Shown here piece after piece: positions 17,281 to 26,034 of a DNA stretch of 64,000 bases. Below the pieces are notes generated by a model. That model did no database searches. It saw nothing but the letters and a program-made list of their open reading frames with translations, and was not told the origin of the DNA. Positions within the stretch are counted from its first letter, which is position 1, and each line of letters opens with the position of its first letter. Source of the stretch: Aurantiacibacter poecillastricola (GTDB lineage: Bacteria; Pseudomonadota; Alphaproteobacteria; Sphingomonadales; Sphingomonadaceae); assembly GCF_030730945.1 (NCBI RefSeq), contig NZ_JAVAMS010000002.1:620001-684000 (forward strand). Direction: 5' to 3'. Position numbers and translations under genes: made by a program.

Positions 17281-18323
17281 ACGCCCCTGTAAAGATCGAG
17301 ACAACCCTGAAGGACTGGGAAACCGATCAGGAAGTGCGCTGGTGCCCGGGTTGCGGGGACTATGCCATCCTGAAGGCCGTGCAACGCACCCTGCCACAGC
17401 TTGGCGCTGATCCGAAGAACACCGTGTTCGTCTCGGGTATCGGCTGCTCGAGCCGCTTTCCCTATTACATGGAGACTTACGGCTTTCACACGATCCACGG
17501 CCGCGCGCCTGCTTTCGCCACGGGCATGAAGCTGGCCAATCCAGATCTCGACATCTGGCTGGTAACCGGAGACGGCGATGGGCTTTCCATCGGCGGCAAC
17601 CACCTGATGCATGTGCTTCGGCGCAACGTGAACATGCAGATAATGCTGTTCAACAACGAGATCTACGGTCTCACCAAGGGCCAGTACTCGCCCACCAGCC
17701 GCGAGCATACCCGCACGCCCTCCACGCCGCTCGGTTCGGTGGACCGGCCTGCCAACCCCTGCGCCTTTGCGCTCGGCAGCGGCGCGCGGTTCGTTGCGCG
17801 CGGCATCGACGTGTCGAAGAACCTGCCGGAAGTGCTCACCGCCGCGCATGCCCATGAGGGCGCGGCTTTCATCGAGATCTTCCAGAACTGCATCGTCTAC
17901 AACAAGGACGTGTTCGACGATTTCGCCAAGCCCAAGGGCGCAGAGCAACAGCAGCTATGGCTGAAGCATGGCGAGCCGATGCTGTTCGGCAGCGAGAAGA
18001 CCGGCGGCGTGAAGGGTCTCAAGCTTGACCCGCAGTCGCTGTCCTTCGAAGTGGTCGACGTGGCTGACGGCGACTGGGAAGCGGCGGGCGTCCTCGTTCA
18101 CAACGCGAAGAGCCGGATGCTGGCGCACATGCTGGTGGAACTTCCCTTCGGCGAATTCCCAATGCCATTGGGCGTGATCTACGACGACCCGGCGCCGACA
18201 TACGAGGCAGCTGTCATCGCCGAGAAGAAGCAGGCGAGCGAGGGCAAGGACACCAGCCTCGCGCATCTTCTCGCCAAGGGCCAGACCTGGACTGTAAGCG
18301 GAACCGCCTCTGACCCTGTGTAA
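17277..18323 (+). CDS. korB: 2-oxoacid:ferredoxin oxidoreductase, beta (TPP) subunit
   Basis: A 348-residue thiamine-diphosphate-binding subunit. It has the iron-sulfur/TPP segment RWCPGCGDYAILKAVQ, SGIGCSSRFPYYM, HGRAPAFATGMKLANP, and the TPP motif GDGDGLSIGGNHLMHVLRRN ending in FNNEIYGLTKGQYSPTS. It lacks a separate ferredoxin domain, so an external ferredoxin must accept electrons; none is encoded nearby. ATGA overlap with korA means coupled translation and 1:1 production. The motif set closely follows KorB of 2-oxoglutarate enzymes, but substrate is inferred. Confidence 0.92.
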   Translation: MNAPVKIETTLKDWETDQEVRWCPGCGDYAILKAVQRTLPQLGADPKNTVFVSGIGCSSRFPYYMETYGFHTIHGRAPAFATGMKLANPDLDIWLVTGDGDGLSIGGNHLMHVLRRNVNMQIMLFNNEIYGLTKGQYSPTSREHTRTPSTPLGSVDRPANPCAFALGSGARFVARGIDVSKNLPEVLTAAHAHEGAAFIEIFQNCIVYNKDVFDDFAKPKGAEQQQLWLKHGEPMLFGSEKTGGVKGLKLDPQSLSFEVVDVADGDWEAAGVLVHNAKSRMLAHMLVELPFGEFPMPLGVIYDDPAPTYEAAVIAEKKQASEGKDTSLAHLLAKGQTWTVSGTASDPV

Positions 18324-18431
18324 AGCCCGACTTGCGCTTGTCCTGGGCCCGGCTTAAGGATCTGGCTTAGCGATCGCAGGCCGGGTCCTGCGGTAAAGTT
18401 CTGAATTCATAAGGGTCGAGGCAGGCAGGTC

Positions 18432-19721
18432 ATGTTGATGGCAGCTCCTTCAGAGCTGATCCAGGACGGGCGTAGCTTTTACCGCTCGTTCCTCGTGCAG
18501 GTGCTTAGCTGCATCGTGCTCGGCACTCTGCTGCCGCCCTTGCTGTATTTCCAGGCGCAGCTGTCGCAGTATTCGAATGTCACCACGCAGAACAGCGTAA
18601 TCGCCTCGATTATCGCGCTGGTTGCCGGCATCTTCTTCGCGCGCAGGGTGAACATCTATCCCGGCGTCAAGCAGTTGGGCTCGATCCTGCCGACCTTCAT
18701 CGCCAGCTTCGGAGCGGTGGCACTGAGCATCCTGGCCTTCCGGTTCGAGTATTCGAACCAGGTCCTGCTGCTGAACTTCGCCTGCTGCGTAATCGTCTAT
18801 ATCGGCGTGATGAGCCTCGCGACGAAGGCCGACCGGACGGTGTTCTACACGGTGCCTGGCGGGCGTATCGACCGACTCGTCAATATCGGCCTCATCGTCA
18901 GCAAGCTGTCGAAGCCATCTTTGCCGCCACACGAGGGTGCGATCATCGTGGCCGACTTGCATGCCGACCTTGACGAGCGATGGGAGCGGCTTCTGGCAGT
19001 AGCCGCCCTGGAAGGCGTGCCAGTCTTCCATTTCAAGCAGGTTTACGAGGCTGCGACCGGCAAGGTCTGGGTCGAGCACCTCTCGGAAAACAGCTTCGGC
19101 TCGCTCTTGCCGAACATGACCTTCATGCGGCTGAAGCGCATGTTCGATGTGGCGCTGGTCATGATAGCGCTGCCCCTATTGATTTTGCCTCTGCTGGTCG
19201 TGGCGGTTCTGGTGAAACTCGAATCGCCCGGTCCGGCATTGTTCCGGCAGGAGAGGGTCGGCTTTCGTGGAAGGCCGTTCAAGGTAACCAAATTCCGCAC
19301 CATGCGCGCGGAAAGCCTGTCAGAATGCCTGGAGGAACGGCGGGCCATGGCCATGACCGGCGAGAACGATCCGCGCATCACGAAGCTGGGCGCTTTCCTG
19401 CGCCGCACGAGGATCGACGAGTTGCCGCAGATGTTCAATATCCTGCTCGGACACATGAGCTGGATCGGTCCGCGCCCCGAAGCGGTGGAGCTGGGCAACT
19501 GGTATCAGAAGGAAATCCCCTTCTACGACTATCGCCATATCGTGCGTCCCGGCATCACCGGCTGGGCGCAGGTCAACCAGGGTCACGTCACCGAGTTGGA
19601 GGACATCGACGACAAGCTCCAGTACGATTTCTATTACATCAAGAACTTCTCGTACTGGCTGGATTTCCTCATCCTCATGCGCACCGCTCGCGTCGTAATA
19701 ACGGGGCACGGCGCAAAGTAG
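18432..19721 (+). CDS. Polyprenyl-phosphate sugar-1-phosphate transferase (initiating glycosyltransferase)
   Basis: A 429-residue membrane protein. The N-terminal 130 residues hold about four helices, residues 135-230 form a cytoplasmic region, and a further helix at about 237-260 leads into the bacterial sugar transferase domain. Family marks are SPGPALFRQERVGFRGRPFKVTKFRTM, the RRTRIDELPQMFNILLGHMSWIGPRPE block and [13 protein letters not shown]. These enzymes load the first sugar phosphate onto undecaprenyl phosphate to start exopolysaccharide or O-antigen synthesis. It converges with the Wzz-like gene two bases away. A second member of the family lies at 53.4 kb. Confidence 0.87.
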   Translation: MLMAAPSELIQDGRSFYRSFLVQVLSCIVLGTLLPPLLYFQAQLSQYSNVTTQNSVIASIIALVAGIFFARRVNIYPGVKQLGSILPTFIASFGAVALSILAFRFEYSNQVLLLNFACCVIVYIGVMSLATKADRTVFYTVPGGRIDRLVNIGLIVSKLSKPSLPPHEGAIIVADLHADLDERWERLLAVAALEGVPVFHFKQVYEAATGKVWVEHLSENSFGSLLPNMTFMRLKRMFDVALVMIALPLLILPLLVVAVLVKLESPGPALFRQERVGFRGRPFKVTKFRTMRAESLSECLEERRAMAMTGENDPRITKLGAFLRRTRIDELPQMFNILLGHMSWIGPRPEAVELGNWYQKEIPFYDYRHIVRPGITGWAQVNQGHVTELEDIDDKLQYDFYYIKNFSYWLDFLILMRTARVVITGHGAK

Positions 19722-19723
19722 CC

Positions 19724-21040
19724 TCAATAAGCGAGGCGCGCTCGTCGCCTGTCGCGCACCACCACAAGTATCGAGAGCAGTAGCGCGATTCCCGCTGCGC
19801 CGCCCAGCAGCAGACGCCAGTCGGGCACGACCGGACGCGTTGGAATTTCGGCGGGCGCAATGACCCGCGCCGATGTGGGCAGCTCGCCGCCCTCGGCGGC
19901 AGCGAGCCGGGCAAGCAGCAGGTCGTACAGCTCGCGCTTGGCTCGCACGTCCTGCTGCAAGGGGCCGAGGCTTTCTCCAGCTTCACCCCGCGCTTCGACT
20001 TCGTCGCCCAGTGCGTTGATCTGCGCGACGAGGTCGCTTTCTTGGAGACGCAGGCGCTGGACCTGAGCCGAGCGCTCCTCGGTCTGGCGCAGGGCTTCGC
20101 GTTCCAGCGTGGCATTGATGACATCAAGCCTTTCGCGCAGTTCCAGCGCGGCGGGATAATCGGATCGGAATTGCGCCGTGAGCCGGTCGTATTCGGCTTG
20201 CAGGTCCTCGCGGCTGTCCTGCAACTGCGCAATCACGGGGTCCTCGGTATCGAGCCCGCCGCTTGCGATTGCAGCCTCCACGCCGGAAAGGCGTGCACGA
20301 ACGAGCGCCAGTTGCGATTGCAGGGCCTGCCGCGCCTCGGCGCTGAAGGCATCGCTACCTTCCAGCGTCACGAGCTCCGCTTCGGTATCGGGAAGGGCAA
20401 CAATGTCGGCCTCCCCCATCCCCTCGGCCAGTGCGCGTTCGGCTGCCTCGAGTTCACCCCGAATTTCCACGAGGAGGCTTTCAAGCTCGGCCTGCGTCTC
20501 GCTGCCGGCCTCCGCAAGACGATCCGCATCGACCGGCAGGAACGCTGCCGCCAAGCCATCGGCGATGTTAGCAGCGAGCGCGGGATCGGCGGAGCGGTAG
20601 GCGATGATGGCAAAGCTTCCGCCGTCTTCAAGTTCGGTGCGCATATTTGCGGTCAGGATCCCGGCTGCGCGCTGGCGCAATTCGTTATCGGCCCGTTCGC
20701 CGGTATCGAGTTCGGGGTAGAGCGACAGGAACCGGACATCGTCCAGCAAGGAGAGGTTCGACACGACGTGCGTGGCGACTTCGGAACTGCGCGCGGCCAC
20801 GATCCGCTCGGCAGGCAGGGGAATGGTAACATCTTCGCCGAGGCCTTCGGGCGTGATCAGTTCCAGTTCGACATGGGACTCGTAAAGCCTGGTCGTGGTA
20901 AGTCCGATAGCAGCGGCGATCCCGCCCGTTAGCAGGACGATCCCCGCAATGGGCATGCCGATCCGCAGCCAGGCAGGCCGCGTCCGCACACGGCGTGGCT
21001 GGTTGGATAGGTAATCCGCATCGTCATAGCGCCCCGTCAT
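19724..21040 (-). CDS. Polysaccharide chain-length determinant / GumC-like (Wzz) protein
   Basis: A 438-residue inner-membrane protein with one helix near the N-terminus (about residues 28-48) and one near the C-terminus (about 405-425). Between them is a large periplasmic part with long Glu/Ala/Arg-rich coiled coils (about 165-355). This is the Wzz/GumC architecture of polysaccharide co-polymerases that set chain length. The cytoplasmic tail is only about ten basic residues, so there is no fused tyrosine kinase. The first 20 residues carry the acidic/polar start MTGRYDDADYLSNQP. The ATG at 21040 is used; open frame further upstream overlaps the divergent hydrolase gene. It is tail to tail with the sugar transferase. 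Confidence 0.85.
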   Translation of the reverse strand: MTGRYDDADYLSNQPRRVRTRPAWLRIGMPIAGIVLLTGGIAAAIGLTTTRLYESHVELELITPEGLGEDVTIPLPAERIVAARSSEVATHVVSNLSLLDDVRFLSLYPELDTGERADNELRQRAAGILTANMRTELEDGGSFAIIAYRSADPALAANIADGLAAAFLPVDADRLAEAGSETQAELESLLVEIRGELEAAERALAEGMGEADIVALPDTEAELVTLEGSDAFSAEARQALQSQLALVRARLSGVEAAIASGGLDTEDPVIAQLQDSREDLQAEYDRLTAQFRSDYPAALELRERLDVINATLEREALRQTEERSAQVQRLRLQESDLVAQINALGDEVEARGEAGESLGPLQQDVRAKRELYDLLLARLAAAEGGELPTSARVIAPAEIPTRPVVPDWRLLLGGAAGIALLLSILVVVRDRRRARLAY

Positions 21041-21127
21041 GCGGCGCTTCCTAGCCGCAAGCCGGCTGCCGATAAAGTCTGCGCTGGGGCTAGTGCTTTG
21101 AAGGCGGTGGACTATGGTGCCGCTCAG

Positions 21128-22036
21128 ATGGACAACCTCACGCATTCGCTCACTGGCGCGCTGATTGGCCAGGCGGGCCTCAAGAAGAAGACCGGGCTCG
21201 CGATGCCCGCCCTGATCATCGGGGCGAACCTGCCCGATGTGGACGCGGCCTGCTTCTTCTGGCTGGAGGGCGTGGAGCACCTCGCCTTTCGCCGGGGTAT
21301 CACACACGGGCCGATAGCGCTGGTGATGCTGCCTCTGGTGCTGGCCGGGCTCCTGTGGGGCTGGGACAGGTGGCAGGCAATTCGGGGCAAGCGGCCCGAG
21401 GGACGATTGCCCGTCCACTTCGGCTGGCTCTACGGCGTCTCGCTGATCGGCTGCCTCACCCATCCGACGTTTGACTGGCTCAACGTCTACGGCATCCGCC
21501 TGCTCGAGCCGTTTTCGAGCCGCTGGTTCTATGGCGACGTCTTGTTCATCATTGACGTCTGGCTCTGGGCATTGCTGATTGGTGGCACCTGGCTGTCACG
21601 CCGGCGAGAGAAGCGGGGAGGGGACTGGAAAGGTGCCGCGCGTATCGCGCTGACGTTGTGCGGCATCTACCTCATCGCGAACTATGCCATCTCGGAGGCC
21701 GACCGGCGTAATAATCGCGCCTTCGCCGAAACCATCTCCTCGCCGCCTCCGCTCGCCTTCTGGGAGCGCGAGAGCATTGGCGTAGGCGGCAGCGGCAGTT
21801 ATTTCATCGACGGCGAGCGGGTTGGCAACACGCCGCTCTCAGCCTGCGACCTTGAAAGCGCGCGTGCCCGAAGCGAGCAGGTCCGCGCCTTCCTTTTCTG
21901 GAGCCGCGCGCCGGTCGTTACCCGGCTGGACGATGGCAGCTACCTGCTCGGCGATGCGCGCTATTACGGCGTTGAGGACGGGCGCTTCAGCGTGACCCTG
22001 CCTGAAGGTCTGTGTTCGGAACCGGGCACCCGGTAG
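21128..22036 (+). CDS. YbcI/YdjM-type membrane-associated metal-dependent hydrolase (DUF457)
   Basis: A 302-residue membrane protein of the LexA-binding/inner-membrane putative hydrolase family. The N-terminal MDNLTHSLTGALIGQAGL with HS at positions 6-7, the NLPDVDA segment and the RRGITHGPIAL motif supply the conserved His/Asp metal ligands. About five hydrophobic helices follow, and the last 100 residues are soluble. Biochemical function is poorly known in the family. The ATG at 21128 matches the family's usual start; an in-frame TTG 30 bases upstream was rejected. It runs in the same direction as the photolyase, 31 bases apart. Confidence 0.82.
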   Translation: MDNLTHSLTGALIGQAGLKKKTGLAMPALIIGANLPDVDAACFFWLEGVEHLAFRRGITHGPIALVMLPLVLAGLLWGWDRWQAIRGKRPEGRLPVHFGWLYGVSLIGCLTHPTFDWLNVYGIRLLEPFSSRWFYGDVLFIIDVWLWALLIGGTWLSRRREKRGGDWKGAARIALTLCGIYLIANYAISEADRRNNRAFAETISSPPPLAFWERESIGVGGSGSYFIDGERVGNTPLSACDLESARARSEQVRAFLFWSRAPVVTRLDDGSYLLGDARYYGVEDGRFSVTLPEGLCSEPGTR

Positions 22037-22067
22037 GATACTTGCCCCTCACAAAGGGGATCGAAGT

Positions 22068-23456
22068 TTGAGCGAACCACAAATCGTCTGGCTGCGCAGA
22101 GACCTGCGCCTGTGCGACCACGAGGCCTTCACTGCCGCGGCGCAATCAGGGCCTGTCATCCCCGTCTATGTTCTCGACGACGACACGCCCGGCGACCGGA
22201 AGCTGGGCGGGGCGAGCCGCTGGTGGTTGCACCATGCGCTGGAGGCTCTGGAGAAGGATCTCGCGCGTCACGGATCGAAACTGGTGCTGCGCCGGGGCAG
22301 TGTGTGCGATGTGTTGCCCGCCTTGGTGGAAGAGACGGGCGCCACCTGCGTCCATGCGCTACGCCATTACGAACCGTGGTGGCGCCGCGCGCAGGGCAAG
22401 CTGAAGGATCTTGTGCCGCTGGAGCTGCATGACGGTAACTACCTGCTGCCGCCCGGCAGCGTCACCACGGGGTCGGGCACACCCTACAAGATCTTCACGC
22501 CGTTCAAGGATTCGATGTTCGAGCGAATACACGGCTTCGAAGTCCTGCCCGAACCCAGCCTGTCTAGCCCGGACAGCTGGCCGGACGGCGATGCACTGGA
22601 ACATCTGGACCTCTTGCCCGCCAAGCCCGACTGGGCGGGCGGGATGCGCAAATTCTGGGGAGACCAGCACGGAACGTCGGCCGCCATGGACCGGTTCGAC
22701 GAATTCCTGGAAATCAGCAAGGACTATTCGGACGACCGCAATATGCCGAGCGAGGATGCCACGAGTCGCATGTCGCCGCACCTGCATCATGGCGAGGTGT
22801 CCCCGCGAATGCTGTGGGACCGCATGAGTAACTACACCACCGAAGGCGCGCGCATGTTCCGCGCAGAGCTCATCTGGCGCGACTATGCGCAGACGCTCAT
22901 CTGCCAGTTCCCCGATTATGGCGAGGAGTCCTATCGGGACCTTTATACGGGCAACTTCTGGCGCAATCCCAATCGCGGCCATAGCATCCAGGAGGAACTG
23001 GAGGCCTGGCAGATGGGGCGCACCGGCTATCCCATCGTCGATGCCGGCATGCGCCAGCTGTGGAAAGTGGGCTGGATGCATAACCGCGTGCGCATGATCG
23101 CCGCCAGCTTTCTCGTGAAGCACCTGCTGATCGACTGGCGCCACGGCGAGAGATGGTTCTGGGATACGCTGGTGGATGGGGACTATGCATCCAACGGCAC
23201 GAACTGGCAGTGGGTGAGCGGTTCTGGCGTCGACAGCAACATGTTCGTGCGCATCATGGCGCCGCTCAGCCAGTCGGAGAAGTTCAATGCCGGGGACTAT
23301 ATCCGCGAATATGTGCCCGAACTGGCGGATCTGTCGGATGAACAGATCCACGATCCATCCGACGCCTGCCGCCCGGACGAGTATCCCGCCAAGCTGATCG
23401 GCCACAAGGAAGCGCGAGAGCGGGCGCTGGCAAATTATCGCGAGCACAAGGACTGA
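22068..23456 (+). CDS. phrB: Deoxyribodipyrimidine photolyase
   Basis: A 462-residue photolyase/cryptochrome-family flavoprotein that splits UV-induced pyrimidine dimers using blue light. The N-terminal antenna domain starts IVWLRRDLRLCDHEAF. The FAD domain shows SRMSPHLHHGEVSPRMLWD, FRAELIWRDYAQTL, GMRQLWKVGWMHNRVRMIAASFLVKHL and GERWFWDTLVDGDYASNGTNWQW, including the tryptophans of the electron-transfer chain and the Asn that contacts FAD. The start is an unusual TTG at 22068. It heads a run with a cyclopropane synthase gene (eight-base gap) and a serine hydrolase gene, a grouping that suggests joint response to membrane and light stress (inference). Confidence 0.94.
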   Translation: MSEPQIVWLRRDLRLCDHEAFTAAAQSGPVIPVYVLDDDTPGDRKLGGASRWWLHHALEALEKDLARHGSKLVLRRGSVCDVLPALVEETGATCVHALRHYEPWWRRAQGKLKDLVPLELHDGNYLLPPGSVTTGSGTPYKIFTPFKDSMFERIHGFEVLPEPSLSSPDSWPDGDALEHLDLLPAKPDWAGGMRKFWGDQHGTSAAMDRFDEFLEISKDYSDDRNMPSEDATSRMSPHLHHGEVSPRMLWDRMSNYTTEGARMFRAELIWRDYAQTLICQFPDYGEESYRDLYTGNFWRNPNRGHSIQEELEAWQMGRTGYPIVDAGMRQLWKVGWMHNRVRMIAASFLVKHLLIDWRHGERWFWDTLVDGDYASNGTNWQWVSGSGVDSNMFVRIMAPLSQSEKFNAGDYIREYVPELADLSDEQIHDPSDACRPDEYPAKLIGHKEARERALANYREHKD

Positions 23457-23464
23457 TCTCGGCC

Positions 23465-24736
23465 TTGAGTAGCGCGGGCCCTGTCGCCATAAGGCCGCGC
23501 ATGGAGGCGGGACGCGCAAGGTCTGGAATGTTGCTGAAAAGCGGAAGGCGGTTCGGCCCGAAACCGGGTCCTTTCACCCGTCTTTTTGCGCCTGCCGTCA
23601 CCCACGTTCTCGATCGTATCGATGAAGGGCTTGTCAGCGGCACCCTCCATGGCACGTTGCCGGACGGGCAGACGCGCACGCTCGGCGGCAATGCGCCCGG
23701 CTTCGAGTGCGAAGTTATCGTCCATGACTGGCGCGCGCTGCTGCGCCTTGCGACCGGCGGCTCGGTCGGCTGGTACCAGGCATGGGAAGCGGGCGAATGG
23801 TCCAGTCCCGACCCGGTGCCGCTCTTCGCGCTGTTCATGGCCAATGCCGTGTCGCTGGGAGATGCCGCGCGTGCGAAGGGGCCGTGGCGTCTGGTGGCAA
23901 GGGCAATGCATGCCATGCAGCGCAACACACGTGAGGGCGCGGCGAAGAATATCCACGCGCATTACGATCTGGGCAACGACTTCTACGCCGCCTGGCTGGA
24001 CCCGACGATGACCTATTCCAGCGGGCTTGGCTGGGGTGAAGACGGGCTCGAGGCCGCGCAACGTCGAAAGCTGGCGCGGATGGCAGAGCGTATCGGGGAG
24101 GCGCAAAGCGTGCTCGACATCGGCTGCGGTTGGGGGTCGCTTGCCGGATATCTCGCCGTTGAGGGGCGCGACGTGACCGGCATTTCCATCTCGCGCAACC
24201 AGCTTACCTGGGCGCGCCAGCGGCACTCGGGCGTCGATTTTTGCGAATGCGACTATCGCGACATGGACGGTCGTTTCGACGCCATCACCAGCGTCGAGAT
24301 GGTAGAGGCACTGGGCCGCGAATATTGGCCAGCCTTCATGGACTGCCTAGCGCGCAACCTGAAGCCGTGCGGCCGCGCTGCGATCCAGTACATCTCCATC
24401 GCCGAGCCCATTTTCGAATCCTACGCCAGCAGCGCCGACTTCATCCAGGCCTATGTCTTTCCCGGCGGCTGCCTGATCAGCACCTCCGAATTCCGCCGCC
24501 TCGCCGAGGAACGCGGTCTGCAATGGACAGACCAGCAGGACTTCGGCCTCGACTATGCCGAGACGCTGAAATGCTGGCGCGAGCGTTTCGAGCTTGCCGT
24601 GGAGGAAGGGCGTCTGCCGGTGGATTTCGACAGTCGTTTCTGCAACTTGTGGCGCTTCTACCTGATGTATTGCGAAGGTGGTTTCCGGGGTGGGGGGATC
24701 GACGTGCACCAGGTCACCCTCATCAAGGACGCGTAA
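23465..24736 (+). CDS. cfa: Cyclopropane-fatty-acyl-phospholipid synthase family methyltransferase
   Basis: A 423-residue SAM-dependent enzyme that adds a methylene group across double bonds of membrane lipid acyl chains. The N-terminal domain (about 35-135) includes GSVGWYQAWEAGEW. The catalytic part contains NIHAHYDLGNDFYAAWLDPTMTYS, SAM motif VLDIGCGWGSLAGYLA, SISRNQLTWARQR, SVEMVEALGREYW and the C-terminal FNLWRFYLMYCEGGFRGG-like block. The start is uncertain: TTG at 23465 is given, while ATGs at 23501 and 23528 are plausible and would drop only a non-conserved leader. Its stop overlaps the next gene's ATG by one base (TAATG). Confidence 0.9.
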   Translation: MSSAGPVAIRPRMEAGRARSGMLLKSGRRFGPKPGPFTRLFAPAVTHVLDRIDEGLVSGTLHGTLPDGQTRTLGGNAPGFECEVIVHDWRALLRLATGGSVGWYQAWEAGEWSSPDPVPLFALFMANAVSLGDAARAKGPWRLVARAMHAMQRNTREGAAKNIHAHYDLGNDFYAAWLDPTMTYSSGLGWGEDGLEAAQRRKLARMAERIGEAQSVLDIGCGWGSLAGYLAVEGRDVTGISISRNQLTWARQRHSGVDFCECDYRDMDGRFDAITSVEMVEALGREYWPAFMDCLARNLKPCGRAAIQYISIAEPIFESYASSADFIQAYVFPGGCLISTSEFRRLAEERGLQWTDQQDFGLDYAETLKCWRERFELAVEEGRLPVDFDSRFCNLWRFYLMYCEGGFRGGGIDVHQVTLIKDA

Positions 24737-25983
24737 TGAGAAAGTGGATCTCGGGCATTCTCGCCCTGCTGGTGGTGGGGGGCGCGGTCTTCTGGCTTTC
24801 GCTCGACAAGGAGCAGCGAGGCGTCCTAGCCAACATGCCGACCGACCGCGACGTGCTGTTCTGGGATGAGGACACGCGCAACGCCGCCTTCCGCGCGCTC
24901 GATGCCTTTCCAGCACTCGCCGATGCTCGGGTGATCGAGGCGGGGGAGGCGCCCTATCCGCTGCCCGAGGGCGAGCCCCTGGACATGGGCGGATTCGATC
25001 TCGATGCGTACCTGGAAGAGCAGAACGCGGCTGCCGTCCTCGTGGTGCATGATGGCGAGGTGGTGCTGGAGCGCTACGGCCTCGATTTCAGCGCCGACGG
25101 CAGGTGGACCAGCTTCTCGGTCGCCAAGAGCTTCACTTCAACGCTGGTGGGCGCAGCATTGGCTGATGGTTATATTGACAGCCTCGACGATCCCGTCAGC
25201 AAGTACCTGCCCGACATGCGCGGCTCGGCCTATGACGAGGTGACGATCCGCCAGCTCATGACCATGAGCAGCGGCGTGAGATGGAACGAGGACTATTCCG
25301 ACCCGGCAAGCGACGTGGCCGTCTTCGCCGAACACGAAAGTACCGAGGAGGGCGTGGACGCGCTGGTAGACTACATGCGCCAGCTCCCCCGCGAAGTGGA
25401 ACCCGGCACACGCTGGCAGTACAACACCGGCGAGACGAACCTCATCGGCGTGCTGGTGCGCGAGGCGACGGGCAAGACGCTGGCCGACTATCTTTCCGCG
25501 AAGGTGTGGAAGCCCTTCGGCATGGAGCAGGATGCGACGTGGATCCTCTCCAATTCCGGCAGCGAAATCTCCGGCTGCTGCATCCAGGCCTCAACTCGCG
25601 ATTTTGCTCGCTTCGGCCTCTTCGCCATGAATGGCGGCATGTCGGGTGGGGAGCGCGTAGTGCCCGAGGGCTGGTTCGAGGAAGCCACCACGCCCGCTTT
25701 TGAGACCGGCAAATACGGGCGGGGCTACGCCTATCAGTGGTGGACCTATCCCGGCGGCGCCTATGCCGCCAGCGGCCTGTTCGGACAGGGCATATTCATC
25801 GATCCCGAGCGCGATCTCGTCATCGCCACAAATTCCAACTGGCGCAACTCCAATGGCGGCGGGGGCGAGGGCGATGCCCGCAATCGCTTCTATGCCGCCG
25901 TGCAGTCTGCAATCGATGCGCGGCGCGGCGCGCAGGGCGTAATTGTCGGAGAACCCGCCGAACCGATGGTGCGATCGCAATAA
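24736..25983 (+). CDS. Serine hydrolase, beta-lactamase/esterase (class C-like) family
   Basis: A 415-residue protein with an N-terminal membrane anchor or uncleaved signal (about residues 4-22), so it probably faces the periplasm. The serine beta-lactamase fold carries the SxxK motif S128-V-A-K131, the second motif tyrosine in YNTGETNLIG, and a late GLFGQGIFIDPERDLVIATNSN block in place of the KTG motif. Family members hydrolyse esters, amides or D-amino-acid peptides; few are true beta-lactamases. The last 30 residues are disordered. It is translationally coupled to the cyclopropane synthase gene. Confidence 0.85.
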   Translation: MRKWISGILALLVVGGAVFWLSLDKEQRGVLANMPTDRDVLFWDEDTRNAAFRALDAFPALADARVIEAGEAPYPLPEGEPLDMGGFDLDAYLEEQNAAAVLVVHDGEVVLERYGLDFSADGRWTSFSVAKSFTSTLVGAALADGYIDSLDDPVSKYLPDMRGSAYDEVTIRQLMTMSSGVRWNEDYSDPASDVAVFAEHESTEEGVDALVDYMRQLPREVEPGTRWQYNTGETNLIGVLVREATGKTLADYLSAKVWKPFGMEQDATWILSNSGSEISGCCIQASTRDFARFGLFAMNGGMSGGERVVPEGWFEEATTPAFETGKYGRGYAYQWWTYPGGAYAASGLFGQGIFIDPERDLVIATNSNWRNSNGGGGEGDARNRFYAAVQSAIDARRGAQGVIVGEPAEPMVRSQ

Positions 25984-26034
25984 GGTGAACGCGCCAGTAG
26001 CAATGTTTTTACCCGGCTTCGCTAAGGCGACCGC

